From: Streptomyces sp. 549
Lineage (GTDB): Bacteria > Actinomycetota > Actinomycetes > Streptomycetales > Streptomycetaceae
Reading direction: 5' to 3'
DNA: 64,000 nucleotides
NCBI RefSeq assembly: GCF_030124175.1
Contig: NZ_JASKMT010000006.1
Coordinates: 124,001-188,000 of the forward strand
Made by a program: the position numbers and the translations under genes. Each line of letters starts with the position of its first letter. Within the stretch, counting starts at the first letter, position 1. The notes below the pieces were generated by a model. It was not told the origin of the DNA and ran no database searches. It was given only the letters and a program-made list of their open reading frames with translations. This document shows positions 42,073 to 52,964 of this stretch, one piece after another.

Positions 42073-42137
42073 CCCAACTGGCAGGAGGCGCCAGGTTTAG
42101 GTCCTGGACAGCGCGAGTTCGAATCTCGTCGGCCCCA
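42063..42137 (+). tRNA. tRNA-Leu-like gene, anticodon UAG, compact class I fold
   Basis: The 75 bases form a full cloverleaf: acceptor GGGGTCG / CGGCCCC (42063-42069 with 42130-42136), D arm, anticodon stem CCAGG / CCTGG (42091-42095 with 42103-42107), loop TTTAGGT with anticodon TAG at 42098-42100, a 5-nt variable loop, and T arm GCGAG-TTCGAAT-CTCGT. Discriminator is A. Anticodon UAG reads CUA leucine, yet bacterial tRNA-Leu has a long variable arm and this has none. The HNH2 stop codon lies inside it (42070-42072). CCA is not fully encoded (ACC). A TAAAGT at 42051-42056 could be a -10. Charging identity is uncertain. Confidence 0.82.
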
Positions 42138-42141
42138 CCGT

Positions 42142-42169
42142 AGGGCGTGGCAGGTGACTGCCACGCCCT
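42142..42169 (+). terminator. 12-bp perfect hairpin after the tRNA
   Basis: AGGGCGTGGCAG (42142-42153) pairs exactly with 42158-42169 around GTGA. It starts 5 bases after the tRNA and separates the HNH/tRNA unit from convergent rdgB. Confidence 0.8.
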
Positions 42170-42200
42170 CGCGCGTGCCCCGACCCGGCCGACAGCCCCC

Positions 42201-42803
42201 TCAGCCCCGCAGGTGGGCCAGGTGGGGGGTCAGGGCACGGAAGGCCTGGCCGCGGTGGCTGATGGCGTTCTTCTCGTCCGGTGTCAGCTCGGCGCAGGTG
42301 CGGGTGTCGCCGTCGGGCTGGAGGATCGGGTCGTAGCCGAAGCCGCCCGCCCCGGAGGGCTCGTGGCGCAGGGTGCCGCGCAGGCGGCCCTCGACGACGT
42401 GCTCGGTGCCGTCGGGCAGGGCGAGCGCGGCGGCGCAGGCGAAGTGGGCGCCGCGGTGGTGGTCGGGGATGTCGGCGAGCTGAGCGAGCAGCAGGTGCAG
42501 GTTGGCGGCGTCGTCGCCGTGGCGGCCGGCCCAGCGGGCGGAGAAGATACCGGGGGCGCCGTTGAGCACGTCGACGCAGAGCCCGGAGTCGTCGGCGACG
42601 GCGGGCAGGCCGGTGGCGCGGGCCAGGGCGTGGGCCTTGAGCAGCGCGTTCTCGGCGAAGGTGACGCCGGTTTCCCTGACGTCGGGGATGTCGGGGTAGG
42701 CGTCGGCGCCGACGAGTTCGAGTGCGACTTCGGACGCGGTGAGGATCGCGCGGAGTTCGGTGACCTTGTGGGCGTTGCGGGTGGCGAGTACGAGGCGCTG
42801 CAT
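42201..42803 (-). CDS. rdgB: RdgB/HAM1 XTP/dITP pyrophosphatase
   Basis: 200 aa from ATG 42803. It hydrolyses ITP, dITP and XTP to keep deaminated purines out of DNA. Motifs: VLATRNAHKVTELRAIL at the start, TFAENALLKAHALARATGLPAVADDSGLCVDVLNGAPGIFSARWAG, GGFGYDPI and ELTPDEKNAISHRGQAF. Follows rph and a lipoprotein gene in the same direction, the common rph-rdgB order. Confidence 0.95.
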   Translation of the reverse strand: MQRLVLATRNAHKVTELRAILTASEVALELVGADAYPDIPDVRETGVTFAENALLKAHALARATGLPAVADDSGLCVDVLNGAPGIFSARWAGRHGDDAANLHLLLAQLADIPDHHRGAHFACAAALALPDGTEHVVEGRLRGTLRHEPSGAGGFGYDPILQPDGDTRTCAELTPDEKNAISHRGQAFRALTPHLAHLRG

Positions 42804-42838
42804 GCGGGTGATTATCGCGAAGCGGGCCGGGTGCGGGG

Positions 42839-43222
42839 TCAGCCGGGTGTGCAGACGCGGGTGAGTTTGTCGGCGGCGCCGCCCACGGGGGTGACGTCGG
42901 GGGTCTCGCCCTTGTCGAGTGAGGTGCGGGCGTTGTCGACGGCTTCGCGGAGGTCTCCGGCGGCCGCGCCGACGTCGCTGTCGCCGGTGCTGGTGTCGAT
43001 GCGCTTGAGGTTCTTGTCGATGCGGTCGAGTGCTTCGCGGGCCTGGGTGGGGTTCTCGGTGGCGCCGTTGACGGCCTGCTGGAGGTCGTCGGCGCTCTCC
43101 GCGACGACAACGGCGGCGTTGGCGCAGTCCATGGCGCGGTCGAGCGTGCCGCAGGAGGTGAGGAGGGCGGCGGTGAACGCGGTGGCGAGGGCGGCGGTGA
43201 CGGGGGCCGTGGCTCTGCGCAC
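42839..43222 (-). CDS. small lipoprotein
   Basis: 127 aa from GTG 43222 with GAGAGGA upstream. A signal with lipobox LLTSC leads into an all-helical soluble domain (AMDCANAAVVVAESADDLQQAVNGA..; RIDKNLKRIDTSTGDSDVGAAAGDLREAVDNARTSL) with two more Cys. Function unknown. Placed between rph and rdgB. Confidence 0.82.
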   Translation of the reverse strand: MRRATAPVTAALATAFTAALLTSCGTLDRAMDCANAAVVVAESADDLQQAVNGATENPTQAREALDRIDKNLKRIDTSTGDSDVGAAAGDLREAVDNARTSLDKGETPDVTPVGGAADKLTRVCTPG

Positions 43223-43431
43223 GGGGTGTCCTCTCTGCGGCGGGTCTGCGGCGGGTCGGCGGGCGGAAGGCGGAAGGGCCTCGGCCCGGCCGGGTTGATG
43301 GCGTGCGGCCGGGCCGCACGGAGGTGTCCGTGCGGCCCGTACCTTCTCGGACGCGCCGGGCTGCCGCCCGGTTGCGAAGCCGCGCACTCCTGCGGTTCCG
43401 CGGTTGCGCGGTCGCGGTTGCGCGGCCGCGC

Positions 43432-44166
43432 TCAGGTGGTGACGGGGGCGAGCGCCTGCCGCTGGGCGCCGTCGAGTTGGGCGCAGCCGACGACGGCGAG
43501 GTTGAGGAGCTGGTCGAGTTCGGCGCGGTCGAAGGGCTTGCCCTCGGCGGTGCCCTGGACCTCGATGAAGCGACCGTCTCCGGTGCAGACGACGTTCATG
43601 TCGGTCTCGGCGCGGACGTCCTCCTCGTAGCAGAGGTCGAGCATGGGTGTGCCGTCGATGATGCCGACGCTGACGGCGGCGACGGTCCCGGTGAGCGGCT
43701 GGGCCTTGGCCTTGATGATCTTCTTCTGCTGGCTCCAGGCGATGGCGTCTGCGAGGGCGACGTAGGCACCGGTGATGGCGGCGGTGCGGGTTCCGCCGTC
43801 GGCCTGGAGCACGTCGCAGTCGAGGACGACTGTGTTCTCGCCGAGCGCGCGGAAGTCGACGACGGAGCGCAGGGAGCGGCCGATGAGGCGGGAGATCTCG
43901 TGGGTGCGTCCGCCGATCTTGCCGCGGACGGCTTCGCGGTCGCCGCGGGTGTTGGTGGCGCGGGGCAGCATGGAGTACTCGGCGGTGACCCAGCCCTGGC
44001 CGCTGCCGCGGCGCCAGCGGGGCACGCCCTCGGTGACGCTGGCGGTGCAGAGGACCCTGGTGTCGCCGAAGGAGACGAGTACGGAGCCTTCGGCGTGTTT
44101 GCTCCATTCCCGTTCGAGGGTGACGGGGCGGAGTTCTTCGGTGGTGCGGCCGTCGATGCGTGACAT
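43432..44166 (-). CDS. rph: ribonuclease PH
   Basis: 244 aa; phosphorolytic 3' exonuclease that trims tRNA precursors. Motifs: [79 protein letters not shown]. Standard length. A perfect hairpin lies beyond its upstream end toward nagF. Confidence 0.97.
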   Translation of the reverse strand: MSRIDGRTTEELRPVTLEREWSKHAEGSVLVSFGDTRVLCTASVTEGVPRWRRGSGQGWVTAEYSMLPRATNTRGDREAVRGKIGGRTHEISRLIGRSLRSVVDFRALGENTVVLDCDVLQADGGTRTAAITGAYVALADAIAWSQQKKIIKAKAQPLTGTVAAVSVGIIDGTPMLDLCYEEDVRAETDMNVVCTGDGRFIEVQGTAEGKPFDRAELDQLLNLAVVGCAQLDGAQRQALAPVTT

Positions 44167-44190
44167 GGGGCGAGCCTATCGGCCCGCGCG

Positions 44191-44223
44191 TCAGGGCCCG
44201 TTCCGCTTCGGAACGGGCCCTGA
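44191..44223. terminator. 15-bp perfect hairpin between nagF and rph
   Basis: Arms 44191-44205 (TCAGGGCCCGTTCCG) and 44209-44223 pair exactly around CTT. It ends nagF transcription. Confidence 0.85.
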
Positions 44224-44266
44224 GGGGTGCTGCGGGTGGTGCACGGTGCTGCGCGGGAGGCGCTGC

Positions 44267-44500
44267 TTACATCATGTCTTCGATCTCGGCGGCGATCGGG
44301 TCGGCGTCGGTGCCGATGACGACCTGGATGGCGGTGCCCATCTTGACCACGCCGTGGGCGCCGGCGGCCTTGAGGGCGGCTTCGTCGATGAGGGAGGCGT
44401 CGGACACCTCGGTGCGGAGGCGGGTGATGCAGCCTTCGATCTCTTCGATGTTGTCGAGTCCACCGAGTCCGGCGACGATCTTCTCAGCCTTGCTGGCCAT
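44267..44500 (-). CDS. nagF: N-acetylglucosamine PTS EIIB component NagF
   Basis: 77 aa from ATG 44500 with AGGAGAA upstream. A stand-alone EIIB of the glucose/GlcNAc family with the phosphorylated Cys in EIEGCITRLRTEV. It passes phosphate from EIIA to the sugar brought in by NagE, encoded divergently. A DasR box (44655-44670) lies in its promoter, so it is repressed when glucosamine-6-phosphate is low. Confidence 0.93.
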   Translation of the reverse strand: MASKAEKIVAGLGGLDNIEEIEGCITRLRTEVSDASLIDEAALKAAGAHGVVKMGTAIQVVIGTDADPIAAEIEDMM

Positions 44501-44654
44501 GTTCTTCTCCTGTGTGTCGGGCAGCCCATCGATCTTTGGCCCAGATTGCAACAGTAGGCCACGGTTGGCCCCTCTACACGGGCGGCAGCCGGCGGGTGCC
44601 GAGGTACGGCGTTGTCGGTGGGGCGCGTGTCCGGCGTGTGCCCACCCCGCGCGA

Positions 44655-44670
44655 ACTGGTCTACACCACT
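44655..44670. promoter_or_regulatory. DasR-responsive element (dre) upstream of nagF
   Basis: ACTGGTCTACACCACT matches the DasR consensus ACTGGTCTAGACCACT in 15 of 16 positions. It lies 155 bases upstream of nagF. Confidence 0.88.
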
Positions 44671-44937
44671 CTTCGACGTCAGGCAAAGCCCGGACGGCGG
44701 ACGACGGGCGGGGACGGGGATGCCGCGCGGCCACGACAGCCGGCCGGATGGCCGCCCGGGGTGTCCGCCGGGCCTCCGCGGAACGTCCGCGGGGCGCCTC
44801 CGGATCGTCGGAATCCTGGCGTGCACACGGCGGGTGAGAGGTCGAAAGCGCAGTGTTCCCGCTGACGGAAAGGTGTACTCAATCGTGACCCGGAGGCAGG
44901 AATCACGGGTTCCTCATCGCCTTGTCCCCGTGCTACA

Positions 44938-44953
44938 ACTGGTCTAAACCACT
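44938..44953. promoter_or_regulatory. DasR-responsive element 1 upstream of nagE
   Basis: ACTGGTCTAAACCACT, 15 of 16 matches to the dre consensus, first of two boxes one base apart. Confidence 0.9.
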
Positions 44954-44954
44954 G

Positions 44955-44970
44955 AGTGGTGTAGACCACG
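44955..44970. promoter_or_regulatory. DasR-responsive element 2 upstream of nagE
   Basis: AGTGGTGTAGACCACG matches the reverse-complement consensus AGTGGTCTAGACCAGT in 14 of 16. Tandem with the first box, 75 bases before the nagE ATG. Confidence 0.85.
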
Positions 44971-45044
44971 CAGTCAGCACGAAGACGCCGCCGTCTCTCC
45001 CTCTCCACATCCCCGGCGGCGCCTTGCCCACTGGAGGAAGTGTT

Positions 45045-46316
<1,272 letters not shown>

Positions 46317-46328
46317 TCCGCAAGGTCC

Positions 46329-46382
46329 CGCAGACGGGAGCAGCCCCGGAACCGCGAGGTTCCGGGGCTGCTCCCGTCTGCG
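46329..46382. terminator. 25-bp perfect hairpin after nagE
   Basis: Arms 46329-46353 and 46358-46382 pair exactly around GCGA, between convergent nagE and the MBL gene. Confidence 0.9.
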
Positions 46383-46416
46383 CCGCTGTGCCTCGCCCGC
46401 GAACAGCGGTGCGGGC

Positions 46417-47172
46417 TCACACGTGGTGCACGGCGCCCGGTCTGGCCAGGTCCACCGGCCCGTCGAACACCGCCTTGGCGTCGCGCAGGTTGACCTGGGC
46501 GTCCGTCCACGGCGGGATGTGCGTCAGCAGCAGCCGGCGTGCGCCGGCGCGCTGCGCGCACTCCCCCGCCTCCCTGCCGTTGAGGTGCAGGTCGGGCACG
46601 TCCTCCTTGCCGTGGGTGAACGACGCCTCGCAGAGGAAGATGTCGGCGTCGCGCGCCAGCCGGTCCACGGCCGCGCACTCGCCGGTGTCACCCGAATAGG
46701 TGAGCACTCGGTCCCCGTACTCGATGCGGAAGCCGTACGCCTCGACCGGGTGGGCGACCTGCTCGGTGGCGACGCGGAAGGGCCCCAGCTCGAAGGTGGT
46801 GCCGGAGACGAGGGTGCGGAAGTCGAAGACCTCGCCCATCGCCTTGTCCGAGGGGGTGTCCGCGTAGGCGGTGGTGAGGCGCTGCTCGGTGCCCGCCGGG
46901 CCGTGCACGGGCAGCTGCGCGCAGCGTCCGCCCTCGTGCCGGTAGTAGCGGGCGACGAAGTAGGCGCACATGTCGATGCAGTGGTCGGCGTGGAGGTGGC
47001 TGAGGAGGATGGCGTCCAGGTCGTACAGGCCGCAGTGGCGCTGGAGTTCGCCGAGCGCCCCGTTGCCCATGTCGAGCAGCATCCGGTAGCCGTCGGCCTC
47101 GACGAGGTAGCTGGAGCAGGCCGAGTCCGCGGACGGGAAGGATCCCGAGCAGCCGACGACGGTGAGCTTCAT
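46417..47172 (-). CDS. MBL-fold metallohydrolase, RNase Z-like
   Basis: 251 aa from ATG 47172. Metal motifs SHLHADHCID, HPVEAYGF, YSGDTGEC and LLLTHIPPW; the fold and start (KLTVVGCSGSFPSADSACSSYLVE) are those of the small RNase Z/ElaC-like cytosolic hydrolases widespread in actinobacteria. No exosite arm is seen, so tRNA processing is not assured. Reads toward nagE. Confidence 0.88.
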   Translation of the reverse strand: MKLTVVGCSGSFPSADSACSSYLVEADGYRMLLDMGNGALGELQRHCGLYDLDAILLSHLHADHCIDMCAYFVARYYRHEGGRCAQLPVHGPAGTEQRLTTAYADTPSDKAMGEVFDFRTLVSGTTFELGPFRVATEQVAHPVEAYGFRIEYGDRVLTYSGDTGECAAVDRLARDADIFLCEASFTHGKEDVPDLHLNGREAGECAQRAGARRLLLTHIPPWTDAQVNLRDAKAVFDGPVDLARPGAVHHV

Positions 47173-47323
47173 AGGGGTGGGAACCTCCGCGCAGCCCGGT
47201 GGATGGGGGTTTCCCGAGGGTAAGCCGCGCGGCGGCCCCCGGCTCCTCGGGCCACCACCGGTGTGGGCGGAATCACCAGTGCGGGGTACGGTCGGCGGAC
47301 CGATCGAACAGGGGAGGTACCGG

Positions 47324-48187
47324 GTGGACACGTCCCTGTGGGTGGCGCTGGGCGTGGTGGCGGCGCTGGCTCTTGTCGCGGCGCTCGTGGACGGCTTCGG
47401 CCGTCTGCCGCGCCGCCGCGCCGCGGCCGTTCCGGGTGTCGCCCCGGAGGGGGAGGGCGGGGGCTGCGTGCGCTCCGGTTCCGCGGGTCCCGCTCCCGAG
47501 CAGTACGGGCGGCTGCGGGTCTGCACCGGCGATCTGGGTGCTGCCGACTGGCTGACCGAGCCCGCCCCGGAGCGTGTCATGTGCACGGTGGCGGGGGTCG
47601 TCGCGGCGGGTTTTTCGGCGTACGCACGGGTCCTGCACCCCGCCTCGCTGGACGGCCGACCGGTGCCGTGGGTGGCGGTGGCCGCCGCGCGCGGACGTGA
47701 GGTGGGGCCGCTGACGGCTTGGCACGAGCTGCTCGGGACTGACGTCGATCCCTACGAGGCGTTCGGCCTGGAGGTACCCGGCCTCTTCGACGAGGCCCCC
47801 TCGCCGGGTCCGACGCCGCCCTGGATCGCGGAGGCTCTGATCCCGGTGCTCGCGCGGCACACGGGCACGCCGGACCGCTGCTGGTTCGGCTTGTGGGACG
47901 GCTACGGGGGCTTCGACTTCAGCCGTTTCCCGATGTTCGAGACGCCCGGCCGCGAGAAGGTGCTGCTGTCGGGGGCGCTGGCCGACGCGGCCACCGCCGT
48001 GGTGGAGCTGGAGGAGTGCGCCGAGCTGCCCGACCAGTGGTGGCCGCAGGACCGGGCCTGGTGCCTGGGCGGGGACGTGGACCTGGTGAGCACCTACGTG
48101 GGCGGCTCGGAGGAGTTGGTGGCTGAGCTGCTGGCCCACCCGGGGCTGGAGGCGCACCGGGTGGGGCCTGGCGACCGGGTCGGCTGA
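47324..48187 (+). CDS. conserved hypothetical protein with N-terminal membrane anchor
   Basis: 287 aa from GTG 47324, with GGGGAGG just before; earlier starts lack one. One N-terminal span (SLWVALGVVAALALVAALV), a Gly/Pro-rich linker, then a roughly 220-residue globular domain rich in Trp and acidic residues (CWFGLWDGYGGFDF; WPQDRAWCLGGDVDLVSTYVGGS). I recognise the domain only as a Streptomyces conserved hypothetical. Convergent with cysM. Confidence 0.75.
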   Translation: MDTSLWVALGVVAALALVAALVDGFGRLPRRRAAAVPGVAPEGEGGGCVRSGSAGPAPEQYGRLRVCTGDLGAADWLTEPAPERVMCTVAGVVAAGFSAYARVLHPASLDGRPVPWVAVAAARGREVGPLTAWHELLGTDVDPYEAFGLEVPGLFDEAPSPGPTPPWIAEALIPVLARHTGTPDRCWFGLWDGYGGFDFSRFPMFETPGREKVLLSGALADAATAVVELEECAELPDQWWPQDRAWCLGGDVDLVSTYVGGSEELVAELLAHPGLEAHRVGPGDRVG

Positions 48188-48255
48188 CGCCGGGGCTGCG
48201 CGTGGCGCGGCCCCGGGCCCTCCACGCCCGGATGTCCGTCACGCCCGGAGGTCCG

Positions 48256-49647
<1,392 letters not shown>

Positions 49648-49743
49648 TCAACACATGGCGCTGGAGAGGCGGCACAGGTCGACGTGCAGGCGCGCGACGA
49701 GCAGGGTGCCCGGGGCCGTAGTGTTCACGTCGTGGATAACCAT
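49648..49743 (-). CDS. actinobacterial cysteine leader peptide
   Basis: A 31-codon ORF from ATG 49743. It ends in VARLHVDLCRLSSAMC with Cys as its last codon, the known signature of actinobacterial leader peptides placed before sulfur genes. Ribosome stalling at the Cys codon when cysteinyl-tRNA is scarce should let transcription or translation proceed into cysO-cysM. The 155-bp spacer to cysO is GC-rich with competing hairpins possible. Confidence 0.9.
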   Translation of the reverse strand: MVIHDVNTTAPGTLLVARLHVDLCRLSSAMC

Positions 49744-49874
49744 GGGCTCATCGTAACGATTCCCGGGGCCGGAATCGTGCGTGTGTTTCATCATGCGGAC
49801 GAGGGCGTCTCAGTGGGTGTCAGATGGGAGGTCGGGCCGGTACCGGAGGGGGCTCAGCGCCTGCCGGGGCCGTG

Positions 49875-50306
49875 TCAGGGTGCGTAGGAGTCGACGATCT
49901 GCACCTCCTCCTCGGTGATCTCGCCGTCCACGATGCGGAAGGACCGGAAGGAGTAGGGGCCCTCGTCGTTGCCGCACTCGGCGGTGGAGACGAGCACGTA
50001 GTGCGCACCGGGCTCGCCGGCGTAGCTGACGTCGGTGCGCGAGGGGTAGGCCTCGGTGGCGGTGTGCGAGTGGTAGATGACGACGGGTTCCTCGTCGCGG
50101 TCGTCCATCTCGCGGTAGAGCTTGAGAAGGTCGGTGGAGTCGAACTCGTAGAACGTGGGCGACCGGGCGGCGTTGAGCATGGGCACGAAGCGCTCGGGGC
50201 GGTCGGTGCCGGCGGGTCCGGCGATGACGCCGCAGGCCTCGTCGGGGTGGTCGGCGCGGGCGTGGGCGACGATCCGGTCGCGCAGTTCTCGGGTCAGGGT
50301 GAGCAT
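49875..50306 (-). CDS. mec: Mec, JAMM metalloprotease of the CysO pathway
   Basis: 143 aa from ATG 50306. A JAB1/MPN/Mov34 (JAMM) zinc peptidase with Glu in PDEACGVIAG and HSHTATEAYPSRTD (H-x-H-x7-S-x2-D). It cuts cysteine from the CysO-cysteine adduct and probably also trims CysO's C-terminus. Encoded upstream of the leader peptide and cysO-cysM in the same direction. Confidence 0.94.
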   Translation of the reverse strand: MLTLTRELRDRIVAHARADHPDEACGVIAGPAGTDRPERFVPMLNAARSPTFYEFDSTDLLKLYREMDDRDEEPVVIYHSHTATEAYPSRTDVSYAGEPGAHYVLVSTAECGNDEGPYSFRSFRIVDGEITEEEVQIVDSYAP

Positions 50307-50321
50307 GGGCGACAGCATAAG

Positions 50322-50361
50322 CAGGTCCGGCCCGCCCCTTTCCGGGGGCGGGCCGGACCTG
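50322..50361. terminator. 17-bp perfect hairpin after the AGCS gene
   Basis: CAGGTCCGGCCCGCCCC (50322-50338) pairs exactly with 50345-50361. It lies downstream of the minus-strand symporter gene and just above mec. Confidence 0.85.
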
Positions 50362-50428
50362 TCCTGCGGTGGTGCCGCTACCGGTCGGTGCCGGTCATGT
50401 CGCGGCGGTCACGCGGTGGTGGTGCCGG

Positions 50429-52030
50429 TCACTTGCTGACGGGACCGGCGCCGGCGGCCTCAGCGGCCTCCGCGGCGGCCTCGTCGGCCTCGATCTGCTC
50501 CTCGGTGTCGCCGGCGTCGCGGCGGCGGACGTACTCGAGGACCTTGCGCAGCTCCTTCTTGACGACGGGGGCCAGCAGGTACAGGCCGATGATGTTGAAC
50601 AGCGCCGCCAGGAACAGCGTGGCGTCGGACAGGTCGACGAGGACGCCCAGGGAGAGCAGCGCGCCGACGACGATCATGGTGCAGAAGATGACCTTGTAGA
50701 TGAGCTCCGAGGTCTTGCTGTGGCCGAACAGGTGGCCCCAGCACTTCAGGCCGTAGTAGCTCCAGGTGATGATCGTGGAGAAGGCGAAGAGCACGACGGC
50801 CACGGTCAGCACGTAGGGGAACCAGGGCAGTGCGGTGTCGAACGCGTCGGAGGTGATGGAGATACCGACGTTGGCCGCGCCGCGGTCGACCTCGCTGACG
50901 TCGCCGCCGGTGGCGACGGCCTCACGGGCGGCGAGGTACTTCGGGCCGCCCGCGATGATGATGGTCAGCGCGGTCATGGTGCAGATGACGACGGTGTCGA
51001 TGAAAGGCTCGAGCATCGCGACGAGGCCCTCGGTGGCGGGGCGCTTGGTCTTGACCGCGGAGTGGGCGATCGGCGCGGAGCCGATGCCGGCCTCGTTGGA
51101 GAAGGCGGCGCGCTGGAAGCCGACGATCAGGGCACCGATGACACCGCCGGCGACACCCTGCGGGCTGAACGCCTCGGAGAAGATGGTGCCGATGGCCGCG
51201 GGCACCGCGGTGATGTTGAAGGTGATGACGAGCAGGCAGGCGATGATGTAGAGGATCGCCATGGAGGGCACCAGGCGGCTGGTGACCTTGCCGATGGAGC
51301 GCATGCCGCCGATGAGCACGAGGGCGACGGCGGCGGCGATCAGCAGGCCGTAGAAGATGGCGCCGCCGTTGGTGCCGAAGATGCTGTCCTCGTCACCGGT
51401 GACGGAGACGATCTGCTCCAGGGACTGGTTGACCTGGAAGAGGTTGCCGCCGAAGAAGGTGAAGAAGAGGATCATGACGGCGGACAGTGCGGCAAGGACC
51501 TTGCCCAGCCCGGGCAGGCCGCGCTCGGCGAGGCCCTTGCGCAGGTACAGCATCGGACCGCCGTTCACAGTCCCGTCCGCGTTGAACTCCCGGTACTTCA
51601 CGCCCAGGGTGCACTCGACGAACTTGGTGGCCATGCCGAGCAGGCCGCAGAGGATCATCCAGAAGGTGGCGCCGGGGCCGCCGATGGAGATGGCGATGGC
51701 GACACCGGCGATGTTGCCGAGTCCGACGGTGCCGGAGACCGCCGAGGTGAGCGCCTGGAAGTGGTTGATCTCGCCGGGGGCGTCGCCCTGGTCGTACTTG
51801 CCGCGGACGAGCTTGACCGCGGTCTTGAGGTGCCTGACCTGGGCCAGTCCGAAGTAGACCGAGAAGACCGCACCGGCGACGACAAGCCAGCCGACGATGA
51901 GCGGGAAGTTCGTCCCGAAGATGGGGACGCTCTTGAAGACGATGTCGCCGAGGGCTCCGGAGACCGGTTCGAAGACGCCGTTGACGGCGTCGTTGACCGA
52001 GTCGGTCCAGTTGGTTTCGCTGTTTGCCAT
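50429..52030 (-). CDS. sodium:alanine symporter family (AGCS) transporter
   Basis: 533 aa with about 11 membrane spans. Family signatures GPGATFWMILCGLLGMATKFVECTLGVKYRE and NEAGIGSAPIAHSAVKT are present. It takes up alanine or glycine with sodium. The C-terminus is acidic and Ala/Glu-rich (TEEQIEADEAAAEAAEAAG). A Crp-like palindrome lies in its upstream region. Confidence 0.94.
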   Translation of the reverse strand: MANSETNWTDSVNDAVNGVFEPVSGALGDIVFKSVPIFGTNFPLIVGWLVVAGAVFSVYFGLAQVRHLKTAVKLVRGKYDQGDAPGEINHFQALTSAVSGTVGLGNIAGVAIAISIGGPGATFWMILCGLLGMATKFVECTLGVKYREFNADGTVNGGPMLYLRKGLAERGLPGLGKVLAALSAVMILFFTFFGGNLFQVNQSLEQIVSVTGDEDSIFGTNGGAIFYGLLIAAAVALVLIGGMRSIGKVTSRLVPSMAILYIIACLLVITFNITAVPAAIGTIFSEAFSPQGVAGGVIGALIVGFQRAAFSNEAGIGSAPIAHSAVKTKRPATEGLVAMLEPFIDTVVICTMTALTIIIAGGPKYLAAREAVATGGDVSEVDRGAANVGISITSDAFDTALPWFPYVLTVAVVLFAFSTIITWSYYGLKCWGHLFGHSKTSELIYKVIFCTMIVVGALLSLGVLVDLSDATLFLAALFNIIGLYLLAPVVKKELRKVLEYVRRRDAGDTEEQIEADEAAAEAAEAAGAGPVSK

Positions 52031-52364
52031 GGCCTACCTCTGGCTAATACGGCAGCGGGAACGGAAGGTGCAGCGGCGTGAACCGGTGCGTGCGGTGCGT
52101 GCGGACAGACGAACTTCGATGTCCAAAGGCCGAGCGCGATGGAGACGTCCGTGAGTTCGGCGGGGAGTACCTGCCCGCAAAAAACGGATTGGGAGTTAGT
52201 ACCACGGAGAGCGACAGCGGACGTGTGACCTGGGTCACACGTCCGCATTACGGTCGAGTCACGGGAGGTTATAGCCACACAAAACGGTCACCTCTTGCGT
52301 TCAGATTCACAAGGTGCCCGATAATCGGCAGCACGGGCTTCACCCTACGTGTCCGTAACGAGGC
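52031..52364. other. 334-bp upstream region of the AGCS gene
   Basis: No gene. It carries the symporter promoter on the minus strand, A/T-richer at 52240-52330, and the palindrome at 52218-52245. Confidence 0.5.
52218..52245. promoter_or_regulatory. 13-bp-armed palindrome with a Crp-like core
   Basis: CGGACGTGTGACC and GGTCACACGTCCG flank TG. The centre TGTGACCTGGGTCACA (52224-52239) matches both TGTGA-N6-TCACA and the Streptomyces Crp motif GTG-N6-GNCAC. It lies 188 bases upstream of the AGCS start. Crp control is inferred. Confidence 0.55.
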
Positions 52365-52964
52365 TCAGGGGAGCAGCGTCTCCAGCAGGGTCTCCTGGAG
52401 GCCGCCGAGCCAGAGGTAGGCCATCACCATGGGCTTGCGCGGGTCGGCGTCCGGCAGCTCGTAGAGCTGCCCGCTGTCGTCGTCCTCGGTGATGTCGAGC
52501 CTGCTGGCGATGGTCAGCCGCAGGTCGTTGAGCGTGCCGAGCCACTTTCTGGAGTCGTCCGGCTCCAGCGTCAGCACCGCGCCCGCCCCGGGTGCGGGGG
52601 CGAGCGAGTCGAGGGCGTGCACGACGGCCAGGGCGTCGATCCGCTTGCGGGCGCGCAGGTCGCTCTCGGTGAAGCGGCGGAACTCCGCCGACGCGGCATG
52701 CGCGTCGGCGTTCTCCGGCTGCCCGGGCGCGCTGTAGGCGTCGGGGAAGAGGCGCGCCAGCGCCGGGTCGGACGGCGGCTTGCTGGGGCCCTCGGTGAAG
52801 AGCGCGTCCAGCGGGTCCGCGTCCTCGCCGGGCGGCTCCTCACCGGGACCGAGCAGCTCCAGCAGTTGCACCGCCAGGCTGCGCAGGATGGAGATCTCGA
52901 CCTCGTCGAGCGAGGCGGAGGCGCCGCCGGGCACGCCGGGCGCCGGCTCGAAGTAGCCCGCCAT
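52365..52964 (-). CDS. DUF2017 family protein
   Basis: 199 aa from ATG 52964, which overlaps the clpS stop. It has the ISILRSLAVQLLELLG helix, the acidic DPLDALFTEG, FRRFTESDLRARKRIDALAVVHAL, and the end VMAYLWLGGLQETLLETLL typical of DUF2017. Always found next to clpS in actinobacteria; likely a ClpS partner, role unproven. Confidence 0.92.
   Translation of the reverse strand: MAGYFEPAPGVPGGASASLDEVEISILRSLAVQLLELLGPGEEPPGEDADPLDALFTEGPSKPPSDPALARLFPDAYSAPGQPENADAHAASAEFRRFTESDLRARKRIDALAVVHALDSLAPAPGAGAVLTLEPDDSRKWLGTLNDLRLTIASRLDITEDDDSGQLYELPDADPRKPMVMAYLWLGGLQETLLETLLP

Noticed and set aside
42098..42100. Amber-suppressor tRNA
   Set aside because: The anticodon is UAG, which pairs with CUA; suppression of UAG stops would need CUA.
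50369..52081. 570-codon plus-strand frame opposite the AGCS symporter
   Set aside because: Composition (Asp/Glu/Gly) is that of an antisense of membrane-protein codons; the symporter is certain.
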